The notes: a model not told the origin generated them from the sequence alone. Shown: positions 20,516-31,534, numbered from the stretch's first letter. The stretch: 64,000 nt of DNA from Neoceratodus forsteri (GCA_016271365.2 CM057449.1:1568806501-1568870500); one strand, 5' to 3'. Made by a program: numbers and translations.

Positions 20516-22548
20516 TATACGAACATACAAAATTGCTGGCAGAAAAAGGCCCACAGGTCTATCAAGCCTGCCCGATTGTGCAGCTCTTAGTTTCATATTA
20601 CTACAGCTGCCCCACCCCCCACCCAAATCCGTCCTTTCCTCCTTTTTTCTGATCCTTCCCCTCTTTGTGTTCTTGTGTGTACTAACCCTGCCCTTGATTC
20701 AATCCCAACCCTGCTTAAAGCCCACTGTCCTTTGAGTGATTAACTCCCCCGGAAGTGCGTTCCAACCTGCCACCACTCTCTGTGTGAAGTAGTGTCTCCT
20801 CATCTCCCTCTTAAGCCTCCCCCTTTCTAACTTCAGACTATGCCCCCTAGTGACCCTTCCCCCCTTTAAGCGGGACACTCCTCCCTCCCCGACTTTGTTA
20901 ATGCCTTTCAAGTACTTAAAGATCTCTATCATGTCCCCTCTTTCCCTTCTCCCTTCCAGCGAGTACATGTTGAGCTCCTTCAACCTTTCCTTGTATGGCA
21001 ACTCCCCTAGTCCCATGATCATTTTTGGAACCCTATGCTGCACCCCTTCCAGTAATCTCCCATCCTTTTTGAGGCATGGGCACCAGTACTGTACACAGTA
21101 CTCCAAGTGTGGCCTCACCAGTAATCTATACAATGGCAGGATGACATCCCCCTTTCTAGAGTTGATCCCTCTGGCAATTCACTCCTGCATCCTATATGCC
21201 CTTGCTGCCACCCTCCTACACTGTGATGACACCTTCATTGCCCCCTGTAACTATTATCCCCAGGTACCTTTCCTCCTCTGAAACTGTTACCTGCACTCCC
21301 CCAGCCAGTAGCTGTTCCTGGGATTTCTGGCTCCGAGGTACATGACCTTGCACTTCTTAGCATTAAACCCCAACTGCCATTCCCTAGACCAATGTTCGAA
21401 TTTAGCTAGATCCTCTCTGAGTGCCTGCCTCCCTTCTCCATTGTCCACTTTTGCACAAATCTTACTGTCATCCACAAACAGGCTGCTATTACTCATGACC
21501 CCCCTCTGCAATGTCTCCAATAAAGACATTGAATAAAATAGGGCCCAGCACTGAACCCTGCGGTACCCAACTCATTACTGGCCTTGGCTTGGATGTCTCC
21601 CCCCTTACAACTACCCTCTATTGTCTGCCGCTCTCCACCCACCCCACCAGTTTTTCCCCCCACCCCCATGTCCCTAAGCTTGCTCGTTAACCTCCTGTGC
21701 GGCACCGAGTTGAAACCCTTGCTGAAGTCCAGATACAGGACATCCACAGCATGGCCTTCATCAACCGCCCTAGTGACCCAGTCAAAGAAGTCGATCAGAT
21801 TAGTTGGGCAAGGTTCTGTGTGATAACAGCGACTGCTGAAAGGCAGTCACCATTGAGGCGACTGTATTTCGCCAAAAATAAACTTTGGTGATGGACCCCC
21901 TGGCACACAGTAAAAGGGTGCCAGGTACTTCAGTTTTATTGTTTTATGTGGGGAGTTGCACCCCTGCACCCCCTACTAAAGGATTCTCAACTCCAGGGGG
22001 TGCAAAAACAGAAAAAAAACAAATTCGGGCCAGGCGCAACAAAATGTACCTGCACCCAGACCCAAACCCAGCACCCTCAGAACCCCTGCCCTGAACCCAC
22101 CCACCACGCCACGGGGCCAGCTCGGCAGCTCACTACGGCACCACCCCTCACAATCCCCCTCCCTCTCACCCCTTGCTGAGCACGCTGTTCCCCCACCATG
22201 CGCCAGTGATACATGTAGTGACATCCTGTTGTTATATGAGCAAAGACCCCCATCTGGTCGCCCTCCTGGTGGGTAGCCTTGATGACATGTGCGGTGACTG
22301 AGTCGCCATTTTTGTAGGCACCCAATCACGGTCACCTATGGCACGGAATACCATTTGGTAAGATCTTCTCGTGACAAACCCATGCTGTCTCTCATACTAC
22401 AGACCATTGCTATCGAGAAAGGTTATCAATCACTCCTTCAGAATGGTCTCTCTCAACTTCCCCACTATGGAAATCAAGCTCACTGGTCTGTAGTTTCCCG
22501 GTTGGTCCTTGTGTCCATTCTTGTGAAGGGGCACCATGTTCGCCCCTA
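20516..22548 (-). mobile_element. CR1-D LINE nested in CR1-C
   Basis: Reverse-strand CR1 with a different 3' end (GAACATACAAAATTGCTGGC at 20521). Coding pieces: RT C-terminus (20699-21133, EYCVQYWCPCLKKDGRLLEG...RRHYFTQRVVAGWN), palm (21287-21529, SLFVDDSKICAKVD with FVDD intact), motif A (21493-21747, LYLDFSKGFNSVPH) and RT N-terminal part at 22356-22548. A ~0.54-kb foreign block separates the last two. A different subfamily from CR1-B and CR1-J. Confidence 0.75.
21817..22355. mobile_element. Unidentified ~0.54-kb insertion in CR1-D RT
   Basis: The RT reading is intact up to the LIDFFDW block (21760-21800) and resumes at the GFVT block near 22365; the sequence between is foreign. An imperfect repeat (TTGGGCAAGGTTCT at about 21803, TTGGTAAGATCTT at about 22355) may be a decayed target duplication. 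A reverse-strand ORF of 82 codons (22077-22325) has no family I recognise. CAGTCACC and GGTGACTG occur near opposite ends but are not at the termini. Class unknown. Confidence 0.45.
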
Positions 22549-23350
22549 GAGGAACTCAGGAAAATAAAAACAGACAAAGCAATGGGGCCAGATGGAATTT
22601 ACCCCAGAGTATTAAAGGAACTCAGGGACATACTGGCAGGTCCACTGACTGACCTTTTAAACTCATCTCTAGAGACAGACAATGTACCTGAAGACTGGAG
22701 GAGGGCAGAGGTGGTCCCTCTGCACAAGAGTAGCAGTAAGGAGGAGACAGGCAATTACAGACCTATAAGCCTGACATCAGTAATGGGGAAGCTAATGGAG
22801 TCCCTACTTAAGGAGAGGATTGTGAAGTTTCTGGAGACTAGCGGGGCACAGCATCCAAGGCAGTATGGATTCTCAGCAGGAAGGTCATATCAGACAAATC
22901 TAATTGATTTCTTTGACTGGGCGACCAGGGTGGTAGATCAGGAAGGGGCGGTGGATGTGGTCTACCTGGATTTCAGCAAGACCTTCCACACCGTCCCACA
23001 TAGGAGATTGCTAAATAAATTGAGAAACCTGGGAGTGGGCCCTATGGTAGTAAAATGGGTTGAGAACTGGCTAAGGGACAGGACTCAGAGGGTGGTAGTA
23101 AATGGCATGAAATCAGAAGAGGGGGAGGTGACTAGCGGGGTGCCACAGGGATTGGTGCTGGGACCAGTCCTGTTCAATGTCTTCATTAGCGACATTGCAG
23201 AGCATCTGGAGGGAAAGGCATCCCTGTCCATGGATGACAGAGCTGACACACTGCAAGGGGTGGAAAGAATGAGAAAGGATCTAAGCTTATTGGAAGAATG
23301 GTCAGGTGTATGACAGTTGAGTTTCAATGCTGAAATGTGCAAAATGATAC
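22549..23350 (+). pseudogene. CR1-C reverse transcriptase, first half (segment 2)
   Basis: Open from 22582 to 23313 (243 codons): MGPDGIYPRVLKELRDILAG (RT block 0), EDWRRAEVVPLHK, NYRPISLTSVMGKLME, YLDFSKTFHTVPHRR (motif A), [17 protein letters not shown] (motif B), then ASLSMDDRAD where FADD is expected: the Phe-Ala pair is lost but both Asp remain. It continues the CR1-C reading from 20515 and stops at about 23350 where CR1-E begins. Confidence 0.8.
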
Positions 23351-23436
23351 ACTAGGTCACAGGAATCCAAGAGCAGGCATCCTTAGGATGGCAGAGAAAG
23401 GGGAGATATTGCTGTTGGGGGACCTGAATATGCCAG

Positions 23437-24720
23437 ATGTTAACTGGAGCACCTTTTGCTGCAGCCACATCCAAGAGCAGGGCCATTCTCGATGTCCTAC
23501 AGGGGACATGCCTCAGACAGCTAGTTTTGGAACCCACTCGGGAGGGAGCAATCTTAAACCTGGTACTCTCAAATTGGGACGGAGAGAGGATCTCTGATCT
23601 TGAAGTGGGTAGCCATCTGGGAACAAGCGACCACCAAACAGTGTGGTTCACGATAAACTTAGCTGTAGAGTCAAGCCATACAAAAGTGAAGGTACTGGAT
23701 TTCAGGAGGGCTGATTTTGTCAATATGGGAGAGTGCCTCAGAAAAGCACTAGCAAACAGGCAAGAAGGTGGGGTGGAGCAACAATGGGAAAACATCAAAA
23801 CCGCCATCACAGAAGCAACAAGCCTTTGTGTGAAGCAAATAAACAAATCAAAACGAAAGAAAAAAACACTATGGTTCTCAAAAGAAGTGGCGGGGAAGGT
23901 TAGAGAGAAAAAGATAGCATTCAGGAAGTATAAGGAAACACAGAAGGAGCAGGACAGAGAACTATACCAGTTAAAGCAGAAGGAAGCGGGGAAGGCAGTC
24001 AGAATAGCAAAGGCCCAAACCGAGGAAAAGATAGCCAACTCGGTTAAGAAGGGGGATAAAACCTTTTACAGGTACATTAGGGAGCAAAGAAAGACTAAGG
24101 CAGGGATACTGAGGCTGAATAAAGAGGAAGGTGGCTGGGCAGAGAGCGACAGTGAAAAAGCAGGGATACTGAATGAATACTTCTGCTCAGTATTCACAAT
24201 GGAAAAGCAGGGGGAGATTCCTAATCCAGTCAATAGAAGCACTCTGGATAGGGGGGTTGATATTAATCCTGTCACAGAAGAAAGGGTTCTGAAAGAACTC
24301 TTAAAACTGAAGGTGGATAAAGCAATGGGGCCTGATGGGATTCACCCCAGAATTCTAAAAGAACTAAGGGAAGAACTAGTAACACCGCTGACTACCCTTT
24401 TTAATAAATCATGGGAGGATGGTGTGGTACCTGAGGACTGGAGGAGGGTGGATGTGATTCCCCTTCACAAAAGTGGGAGCAAGACAGAGGCAGAAAACTA
24501 CAGACCTGTCAGTTTGACTTCAGTGGTAGGGAAGATGATGGAATCATTTCTGAAGGAAAGAACTGTTGAGTACCTAGAGGTCAGTGGGGTACAGGATCCA
24601 AGGCAGCATGGATTCACAGTAGGAAGGTCATGTCAGACAAATCTAATTGATTTCTTTGACTGGGTGACCAAAGTAGTAGACCAGGGAAGGGGTTGTGGAC
24701 ATGGCCTACCTAGACTTTAA
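23437..24720 (+). pseudogene. CR1-E endonuclease C-terminus plus RT N-terminus, 427 codons
   Basis: One frame runs from the endonuclease tail (VGSHLGTSDHQTVWF at about 58-71, with the catalytic SDH) through the basic linker (KSKRKKKTLWFSKEV) to RT (KAMGPDGIHPRILKELREEL, EDWRRVDVIPLHKSGSK, NYRPVSLTSVVGKMMESF, QTNLIDFFDWVTKVVDQG). A frameshift at about 24690 diverts it; the correct reading continues VDMAYLDFNKAFDTVPHKR from about 24698. Upstream, the GDLNMPDVNW block at 23420 is in another frame. Confidence 0.85.
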
Positions 24721-25791
24721 CAAGGCATTTGACACAGTCCCACACAAAAGATTAAAAAAGAAATTAGCCAGCCTGGGAGTGGGTCCCAGGATGGTAGCCT
24801 GGGTAAAACACTGGCTGGACAACAGGACACAAAGGGTAATAGTAAATTGAGTCCACAGTGAAGAAAGGGGGGTCACTAGTGGAGTACCGCAGGGTTCAGA
24901 ACTGGGGCCGGTCCCTATTAATGTCTTTATAAATGACATAGCAGAGGGGCTGAAAAGGAAAAGTATGTCTCTTTGCAGATGATACAAAGATCTGCAACAG
25001 GGTTGATACGCAAGGTGGGGTGGAAAGGATGAAAAGGGTCTTGGCACGGTTGTAGGAATGGTCAAATGTATGGCAACTTAGATTCAACGCAAAGAAGTGC
25101 AAAGTAATGCACCTGGGAAACAAAAACCCAGGGGAAGAGTACACAATGGGGGGGTGAGATACTGACAACAACAAAAATGGAAAGGGACATGGGGGTAGTC
25201 ATATCAGATGACCTAAAGGTGGGCCAGCTATGTGAGAAGGCAGTAAGGAGGGCTGGGGGGATACTGGGATGCATAGGAAGAGGCATCACCAATAGAAAAC
25301 AGGAAGTTGTTGGCCCTCTGTAAAGACAGTTGGTAGGACCACAACTGGAGTACTGTGTACAGTTCTGGAGACCCCATCTCCACAAAGACATAGACAGGAT
25401 ACAGGCTGTCCAGAGGAGGGCAGCCAAAATGGTACAGGGTCTGCACCAGAAGACATATGAAGAAAGACTGAAGGAGCTTAAGATATATAGCCTCGAGGAA
25501 AGGAGGGAGAGGGGGGACATGATAGAAACTTTCAAATACCTCAAGGAAATCAACAAAGTCCAAGAGGGTAACATCTTTCAGAAAAAAAGATGTGCAAGAA
25601 CAAGGGGGCACAATTTGAAGATAGAGGGGGGACGGCTCAGACGTAATGTGAGGAAGTATTTATTCACAGAAAGGGTTGTAGATGCATGGAACAGCCTTCC
25701 TGAGGAAGTCGTAGAGTCAAAAACAGTGGGGGAATTCAAGAATGCATGGGATAGACATAAGGCAATTCTAGTGGGGGATATGAAGAAGTAG
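24698..25791 (+). pseudogene. CR1-E reverse transcriptase palm to C-terminus
   Basis: Motif A is YLDFNKAFDTVPH; motif [18 protein letters not shown] (24880-24930); [13 protein letters not shown] has an intact FADD at 24972-24983 in a shifted frame. Stops and shifts follow, then an open frame (25330-25791) reads YCVQFWRPHLHKDIDRIQAV to RKYLFTERVVDAWNSLPEEV, ending 154 residues later at the usual C-terminus. Few mutations separate it from a full frame, so it is relatively young. Confidence 0.8.
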
Positions 25792-25896
25792 GCTGTTGGT
25801 TAACTAGGATCTGCATCTTATTCGTTAGGTAGGGAAATGGGCAGGCTAGGTGGGCCAAGCGGTCCTTATCTGCCATCAAATTCTATGTTTCTATGA

Positions 25897-26300
25897 GAGG
25901 AGTACAGGATGGGGGAGGGAGGTTCTGGCCACCACAAAGCAAGACAGAGACCTGGGGATCATCATATCAGATGACCTAAAGGCAATCAAGCAGTGTGAAA
26001 AAGTGGTGGGGAAGGCAAACAGAATGCTGGGATGCATAGTCAGGGGCATAACCAGCAGAAATAAAGAAGTGGTGATGCCACTGTACAGATTAGTGGTAAG
26101 GTCTCACCTGGAATACTGCGTAGAGGTTGGTAGGGGCTAAAACAATACGGGGGTTGAAGAGTACATGGGATAGACATAAGGGTACCCTGGAGATGGGCAG
26201 AGAAGGCGTGTCGCAGATCAAATAGGATCTGGGCTGTCAACACTGAGTATGGAAATGGGCCATATGGTCCTTATTTGCCATCAGATTCTATTTTTGTATG
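25897..26300 (+). mobile_element. CR1-C LINE, segment 3 (RT C-terminus and 3' end)
   Basis: Resumes the CR1-C reading: STGWGREVLATTKQDRDLGI, then GKANRMLGCIVRGITSRNKE and VRSHLEYCVE, followed by an internal deletion at about 26130 that joins to the 3' UTR. The 3' end TTGCCATCAGATTCTATTTT at 26276-26295 is a decayed form of the CR1-E end. Confidence 0.7.
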
Positions 26301-26600
26301 TAGGATGAGTGAACAAGATGACTTAGTCACATCCAGCAAAGACAATAGGAAGAAGGTAGCAAGGATTATCCTAGTAGTAGGTGACTCTATGCTTAGAGGA
26401 GTGGAGAAGGTGGTGGTCAGATGCCTTCCAGGTGCATCTGCCATCCAGGACAGGGATAGGATAGGGAGGATGGTAGAGGAAGGGGAGGGAAAATTTGGGG
26501 TGCTGGTACACTTGGGTACCAACCATCTGGCAAACCAGCCCATTGTGGAGGTCAAGCATAACTTTCAAAGGCTGAGAGACAGACTTAAGGCCCATTAAGC
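26298..26600 (+). pseudogene. CR1-F ORF1 esterase-like domain
   Basis: The open frame reads ARIILVVGDSMLRGVEKVVV (GDS block with the nucleophile Ser), CLPGASAIQDRDRI, and FGVLVHLGTNHLANQP, where the normal GTND has His for Asp. This is the GDSL/SGNH-type esterase fold known in CR1 ORF1 proteins. It is the clearest ORF1 in the window. The missing Asp suggests a dead active site. Confidence 0.7.
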
Positions 26601-26833
26601 TTCTCTGGCCTTTTACAAGGTCCTCCTTGTGTTGGGTAGGCAGAATGGAAAGGACTGAGTGAGGAAGAAGCAAACTGAGGAATTTAATGTGTAGTTGAAA
26701 GGATGCTGTCAGGAGGAGGAGGACCTTTTTGTGGGAGGCTGGGGGTACTTCTGGTTCAAGAGGCTCTTCAAGAGTCAGGGCCTTCATCTAACAAGAGGGG
26801 ACTAGTATGCTTCAGCAGAAGTTTGATGTCTGC

Positions 26834-27365
26834 CAGCCTGCCAGCGCAGCAGTTGGATTTCTGCATGTGACGTCAGTGACCCGGGTTCGGGAACAGACTC
26901 GGGTTGTTGGAGGGCCAGCCAGGGGAGAAGAATCGAGCATCCCACGACTGCACTCCATCTCTGGGGGGAGGGTATGGGATGTCACTGGTGCAAGAGAGAC
27001 ACCTGGTGGAGGCCAACAGTGCCTCCGCATATGGCACCAGCAAGGTTACAAGGGGGTGGGATGGATGCTGGCATCATTGCACATTCCCACTCCCTCAGTG
27101 GGAGAAAAAAACAAGCCTGCCTCTCTCTGCCTAAGTGATGCCCTCCTCTCAGCGGTGATTGGCTCCCCAGGCTGACTCCCACCCTATCCCCTTGTTCGTG
27201 GCACCTTACAGGTTGCGTGCCACATCTCCACCCTGGGGAGTAATCCAGGGGGTCCCGGGAGTGCGGCTCATGTGGGGATGCTGCAGCTGAGGGGTCCATG
27301 ACCAGGTGGATGGTCCAGCAGAGAGAGGTGTGGCACAAAAAAATAAATAAATTGAAAAAAAAAAA
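26834..27365 (+). mobile_element. Long SINE copy 2, in CR1-F ORF1
   Basis: Flanked by a perfect 17-bp duplication AGAAGTTTGATGTCTGC (26817-26833 and 27366-27382) and ending in an A-rich tail (27340-27366). The head contains GACCCGGGTTCGGGAACAG, a tRNA B-box-like block that aligns with the SINE at 38094. Length about 530 bp, long for a SINE. CR1-F ORF1 reading continues across the insertion. No coding capacity. Confidence 0.85.
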
Positions 27366-27719
27366 AGAAGTTTGATGTCTGCATGGGTGTACATTTAAAC
27401 TAAGAGGGGAAGACTAAGACAGGGAGAACTGCAAAAGATAGAGAACAAAAGAGAAACCTAGCTAAGACTCCACCCAGAAGTGGGGGCTAGAAGCAGTGAG
27501 GGTGGAAGCAGCAAGGCAGTGGTCCACAGTAGGTTAAGAAAGAGTACCAGATGAATCAGCAAGCCAGCAGGGGACAGGGTAACTAGAAAGCTAAGAAGAG
27601 AAGGAAAGGCCAAAGGGAGAGGAGCTGACATTAAGGTGAAGCGCATAGGCACAAGCTGAAAGACAGTCTGCCTAAATACCGGAGACTAGATAACAAAATG
27701 GTGAGCACCAGGTGATGGT

Positions 27720-28460
27720 GACAGATGCAGGGCTTGGCCACCAGGAATAATGACTGGATCCTGGCTGTACGAATGTATACTGTGTTTAGGAGAGAGATGG
27801 GTAAGAGAAAGGGAAGCATGGAAGCTCTCAATGCCAAGAAAGGCATAGAAGGGGTAGGGGGGTGTCCTTCAGGGAGTAAATGGGAAGACAGAATCACTGT
27901 AGGGTACAGCTTGCCACAACATTGAGAAGGAAATTGCACATGGGAGTGGTCTGTATACCACTGGGACAGGGGAAAGAGGGGGGGATTGAGAACTAGGGGC
28001 AGAAATTAAGAAGGGGGCCCCAAAAGGGGAGATAGTGGTGGAGGGGAAATCCCAGTCTACCAGACATACTGTATATTGAGATATTCCGGCAGCAAAAGCA
28101 CCAGAAGTCATGACCTGCTACATACATTGCAGGACTGCCTGCTGGTGCAGCTGGTCAGGGAACCCACAAGATATGCTGCCATTCTCGATGTTGTGCTCAC
28201 CAATTCAGAAATGGTAGGGGGAGTGCAGGTTGGGGAATCACTGGGGTACAGTGACCATACTACCATATGGCTTGAACTGGCCCCGAGTACTAGTACACTC
28301 TTGTCAAAGGCTGTGATTCTGGATTTCAGACAAGCAGACTTTGACCAGATGTGGTTATTGGTCAAGGGTAATTTGGCTGGTGTGGACAAAATCGGGGGGC
28401 AGAGGAAAGATGGAGAGAAATTAAAGGGGCCATTCTCAATGCAGCTAAATCCTGCTTGAG
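27720..28460 (+). pseudogene. CR1-F endonuclease
   Basis: Frames show HQENNDWILAVRMYTVFRRE (about 27740) and then, from 28076, LVREPTRYAAILDVVLTNSE and ESLGYSDHTTIWLELAPSTS (SDH catalytic block), ending at AVILDFRQADFDQMW. The middle GDFN region is degraded to GEIVVEGKSQS near 28030. Confidence 0.7.
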
Positions 28461-28914
28461 AACAGTTACCAAGGATAATAGGAACAAGTGACAAATCTGC
28501 TTCTCCAAGAAGACTACAGAGATGGTGAAGGCCATAAAGAGGAACTTTATTAGCTACAAGCAGAAACAGGGGGGAGAGGAATGGAGGGAATACCAGGCAA
28601 AAGTGAAAGAAGCCTAGAAGGCAATAAGGGATGCAAAAGTAGGCACAGAGCTGAGTACTGCAGAAGGGATAAAGGGTGGGGAAAAGCAGTTCTTTGGGTA
28701 CATTAGAGACAAAGGAAGATGGAGAAGGAATTATAACACTGCAGAGGGGGGCATAAGAGGAGGACAAGCAGAAGGCAGCTGTTCTAAATGATTACTTCTG
28801 CTCAGTATTCAGGGTGGAGGATAGCGGGACTATGCCAGAAATTTGCATAAAGACTGTTGCAAGGGGTGATCCCAGAAATGAAGCAGGTGATAATTATCGA
28901 GGAAAAGGTTAGAA

Positions 28915-29285
28915 ATGGGTTTTCAGCCCAGAAAAAAAGGATTAGGCACCACGGCGGGATGGTATTCACCCCCAAGAGTGCTCAGTGTGTTGGCACTGGA
29001 ACTGGCTGAACCCCTGGCCAGGCTATTCAACAGCCCACTACAGTCTGGGGAGGTTCCAAGAGACTGGAGGATGGCAGATGTGGTTCCACTTCATAAGGGA
29101 GGAGACAGGGTGCAACTTAGAAATTGCAGGCCTGTCAGTCTTACCTCAATCGTGGATAAACTGATGGAGACACTAGTCAAAGAGAACCTACTGGACTACT
29201 TGGAGAGAAGGGCTCCAGGATAGTACGCAGCATTGGTTTGTGGCAGTTATGTCTTGCCAGACCAACCTGATTATATTCTTTGATT
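28915..29285 (+). pseudogene. CR1-F reverse transcriptase start
   Basis: The frame reads LARLFNSPLQSGEVPRDWRM, ADVVPLHKGGDRVQLRNCRP and VSLTSIVDKLMETLVKENLL, the RT N-terminal blocks. A stop at 29221 follows; the next block (SCQTNLIIFFDWVTR) is readable to 29285, where CR1-G interrupts. Confidence 0.7.
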
Positions 29286-29738
29286 GGGTAACAAGGGAAC
29301 ATAGATACGAGAAAAGCAGTACATAGGAACATAGGAATGTGACTGTAGAAAAGGACCACCAGGCAAGTTTACCTAGATATCTACTAGGTCTGTTCTGTTA
29401 ACCTTCCCCCCTTTGGCCAGCATCCCTCTGTGCCTGTCCCAAGCCCTCTTGAGGCTCCCCACCATCCCCTCTCCCACCGCCTCCCTCGGCAGACCATTCC
29501 AGCTGTCTACCACCCTCCTGATGAAGAAGTACTTCCTAATGTTACCCCTGAACCTTCCCCCATTGATTTGGAAATCATGACCCCTCATCCTATGCCGCTC
29601 TTTTACCTTGAAGAGGGTTCTCCACCTGCACTTTGTTGAAACCCTCAGATATTTAAAAGCATCAATCATGTCACCCCTCTCTTTCCTCTGCTCCAGAGAG
29701 TACATGTTCAAGTCCTGCAGTCTCTCCTCATACGGTAA
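29286..29738 (-). mobile_element. CR1-G LINE 3' end nested in CR1-F
   Basis: A ~450-bp reverse-strand fragment. The 113-codon frame 29373-29711 reads MNMYSLEQRKERGDMIDAFK, INGGRFRGNIRKYFFIRRVV and DSWNGLPREAVGE, the CR1 RT C-terminus. It ends at GGAACATAGGAATGTGACTG (29328). The CR1-F RT reading resumes at once beyond 29738 with YFNFSKAFNSVPHRRLL. Confidence 0.75.
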
Positions 29739-30385
29739 GTGTCCAATTTACTCTACTTCAACTTCAGCAAGGCATTCAATTCAGTGCCACACAGAAGGTT
29801 GCTGAAGAAGTAAGAGAGTCTGGAGGCAGCAAAGAACTTAGTTGGATAGATGGGAATTAAGTTATTTAGTTTTTGTTGAATAGGTGGGAATTAATTTATT
29901 TATTTAGTTTTTGTTGACCTAGGAAGGAGGACTAGGCATTTCTGTTTATTTTCAGCCTCATCTTGGGGAGATACAGATGTAAACTGACATGTTGGCTAAG
30001 GGGAGACAGCAGAGGGTGGTTGCCAATGGGGTTAAATCGAGAGAAACAGAGGTTACAGGTGGGGTGCTGCAGGGATCAGTTCTGGGGCCCATCCTTTTCA
30101 ATATGTTAATCAGCAACATAGGAGAAGGGATACAGGACAAGATTCTTCTCTTTACAGATGACACTAAGCTGTGTGGCAGGGTAGACAGTAATGAGGGGGT
30201 ATGGGAGCTGCAGAGAGACCTGCAAAGGTTAGAGAGGTGGTCCAAGTTTTGGCAGTTGAAATCCAAAGTCAAATATTGCAAGGTGATGCACAGAGGGAAA
30301 AAGAACCCAAAGATGGAATACTGGATGGGGAGGGTTAAGCTGAGCACTACTTCAGAAGAAAGGGACCTGGGAGTCATACCTCTCT
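29739..30385 (+). mobile_element. CR1-F LINE, segment 2 (RT palm)
   Basis: Motif A YFNFSKAFNSVPH is at about 29757-29800, with Asp changed to Asn. After a small insert (29850-29985) the frame at 29989-30462 gives [20 protein letters not shown] and LLFTDDTKLCGRVDSNEG (FTDD intact), then SEERDLGVI. It ends at about 30385 in unrelated DNA; the C-terminus is lost. Confidence 0.7.
29850..29985 (-). mobile_element. L2 3' tail inserted in CR1-F RT
   Basis: Contains TTTATTTATTTAGTTTTTGT then TGACCTAGGAAGGAGGACTA and GGCATTTCTG, which parallels the reverse-strand L2 3' end at 45262-45343. The CR1 reading continues on both sides. Confidence 0.5.
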
Positions 30386-30696
30386 ACTTCACCCTCACTC
30401 CGCTATGGCTTACTGATGTTTCTTATAATGTTAGCGGTATTTCCGGACAACCAAACTATTAAAACATTGAAATAACTTGATAGAAACACTTCGTAACACC
30501 AAACATATGGGGCCCACTATTCTTAAGTCTTACATTTGCAGTGCTGTGTATTTCCTTACCTCACTCCTCACATGTCATATTCTAGCCCTCTGTTGGTATT
30601 TCCAGTCAGCAACTATGGTTTAAGGAGTATTTGAGATGCAAAAAATACTCTTTTTAAACCAAGTGATTTAGCTCTCCATTTTTCCAGCTGCTGAAA
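30386..30696. other. No feature recognised
   Basis: About 310 bp between the CR1-F break and the (GATA)n tract. No protein reading, terminal repeat or tail seen. Confidence 0.3.
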
Positions 30697-30699
30697 GAC

Positions 30700-30774
<75 letters not shown>

Positions 30775-30786
30775 TAGAAAGATAGA
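30697..30786. repeat. (GATA)n/(GACA)n microsatellite
   Basis: About 90 bp of GATA with a short GACA block (30756-30773). It directly adjoins a reverse-strand LINE 3' UTR, so it is best read as the expanded tail (TATC)n of that LINE. Confidence 0.9.
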
Positions 30787-30929
30787 ATCTTTATTTTTAT
30801 ACAAGAAAAACGTGTCGTTAGGGTTATACAGTCCTGTTCACAAGACAGTCCTGTTTGTACCATATAAGTTACACTAATGTACAAATACAATTATCATATA
30901 TAGACATTTTACAAAAAGCAATAAATGGA
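30787..30929 (-). mobile_element. L2-W LINE 3' UTR, part 2
   Basis: Non-coding 3' UTR between the (TATC)n tail and the DIRS-3 left end. Its continuation, with coding sequence, is beyond DIRS-3 at 36651-36850. Assignment to the L2 clade rests on the C-terminal W-N-DLP motif there. Confidence 0.5.
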
Positions 30930-31055
30930 AATTACTTACCTACTGTAATTCTTGACCTTCTTGGACGAAGTCTCCACCACTCATTCACATTAATGGGAGT
31001 TTGCCGGAGGCGCTAGGACCCAGCGGGAGCAAACTTTTTCAGGAGGGCCGGCACC
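30930..31055. repeat. DIRS-3 terminal repeat, low-coordinate end
   Basis: GAAGTCTCCACCACTCATTC (30967-30986) onward to GGGCCGGC is the inverse of 36541-36640 with about 90% identity by eye. The outer ACTTACCTACTGTAATTCTT block is repeated inverted in the internal region near 31360. Confidence 0.8.
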
Positions 31056-31327
31056 TGAGATGGAGCCGTGAGGAAGCGGCACTGCAAGCCCCGGCTCGTG
31101 CGGTAATGACTGTCTCGGCATCGACCCTCCAACCGCCTCAGTACCTTTTTTACTGAGGAGGTGCAGCGTAACTAACCTAGAAGGACTAACCTAAAAATCG
31201 GACATAAGATAGTCTGAATGACCCGTGTAAGAAGGGTCAACAATAAAGTCTTCACAGCTCAGCCATTGAGGGAGTGAGGACCAAAAACAGAGAAGTGAGC
31301 TCAGGGTATGGTGGGTGGGTGTGTGAA

Positions 31328-31432
31328 TGAGTGGTGGAGACTTCGTCCAAAAAGATCAAGAATTATGGTAGGTACATAATTTCCATATCTTCCTGGACAT
31401 AACATCTCCACCGCTCATTCACACTAATGGGA
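31328..31432. repeat. DIRS-3 internal complementary region
   Basis: GAGTGGTGGAGACTTCGTCC (31329-31348) is inverse-complementary to the left ITR. ATCTTCCTGGACATAACATC (31387-31406) and on to ACTAATGGGAG are complementary to the right ITR outer end (36610-36646). The two halves adjoin at about 31370, as expected for the junction of the circular intermediate. Confidence 0.8.
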
Positions 31433-31534
31433 GAGTACCACGCTAATAATCCCCTGAGGTGGGCAGCAGGAGATAAAGAGCTCACATACTTAGGACACAA
31501 GTCTGTTAAGAATGGTCCTTCCAAACGACAGATG

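Larger units (their letters stand above)
23351..25896 (+). mobile_element. CR1-E LINE nested in CR1-C
   Basis: About 2.55 kb, 5'-truncated in the endonuclease, with a complete 3' end: TCTGCCATCAAATTCTATGT then TTCTATG at 25896. It is the least damaged CR1 in the window, with one long open frame (23437-24720), a preserved FADD and an open C-terminal frame (25330-25791). CR1-C coding continues directly on either side, showing it inserted there. Confidence 0.8.
26301..29285 (+). mobile_element. CR1-F LINE, segment 1 (ORF1, endonuclease, RT start)
   Basis: A second long CR1 joined directly after CR1-C. It has an esterase-like ORF1 frame (26298-26600), an inserted SINE (26834-27365), endonuclease frames (27720-28460), a linker, and RT start (28915-29223). 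It is cut at 29285 by reverse-strand CR1-G and resumes at 29739. Confidence 0.7.

Noticed and set aside
23352..24038. 228-codon reverse-strand ORF, Ser/Phe rich
   Set aside because: Antisense shadow of the CR1-E endonuclease/RT frame; no known domain.
28108..28767. 219-codon reverse-strand ORF
   Set aside because: It lies antisense to CR1-F endonuclease and linker and has no family motifs. The forward reading is convincing.
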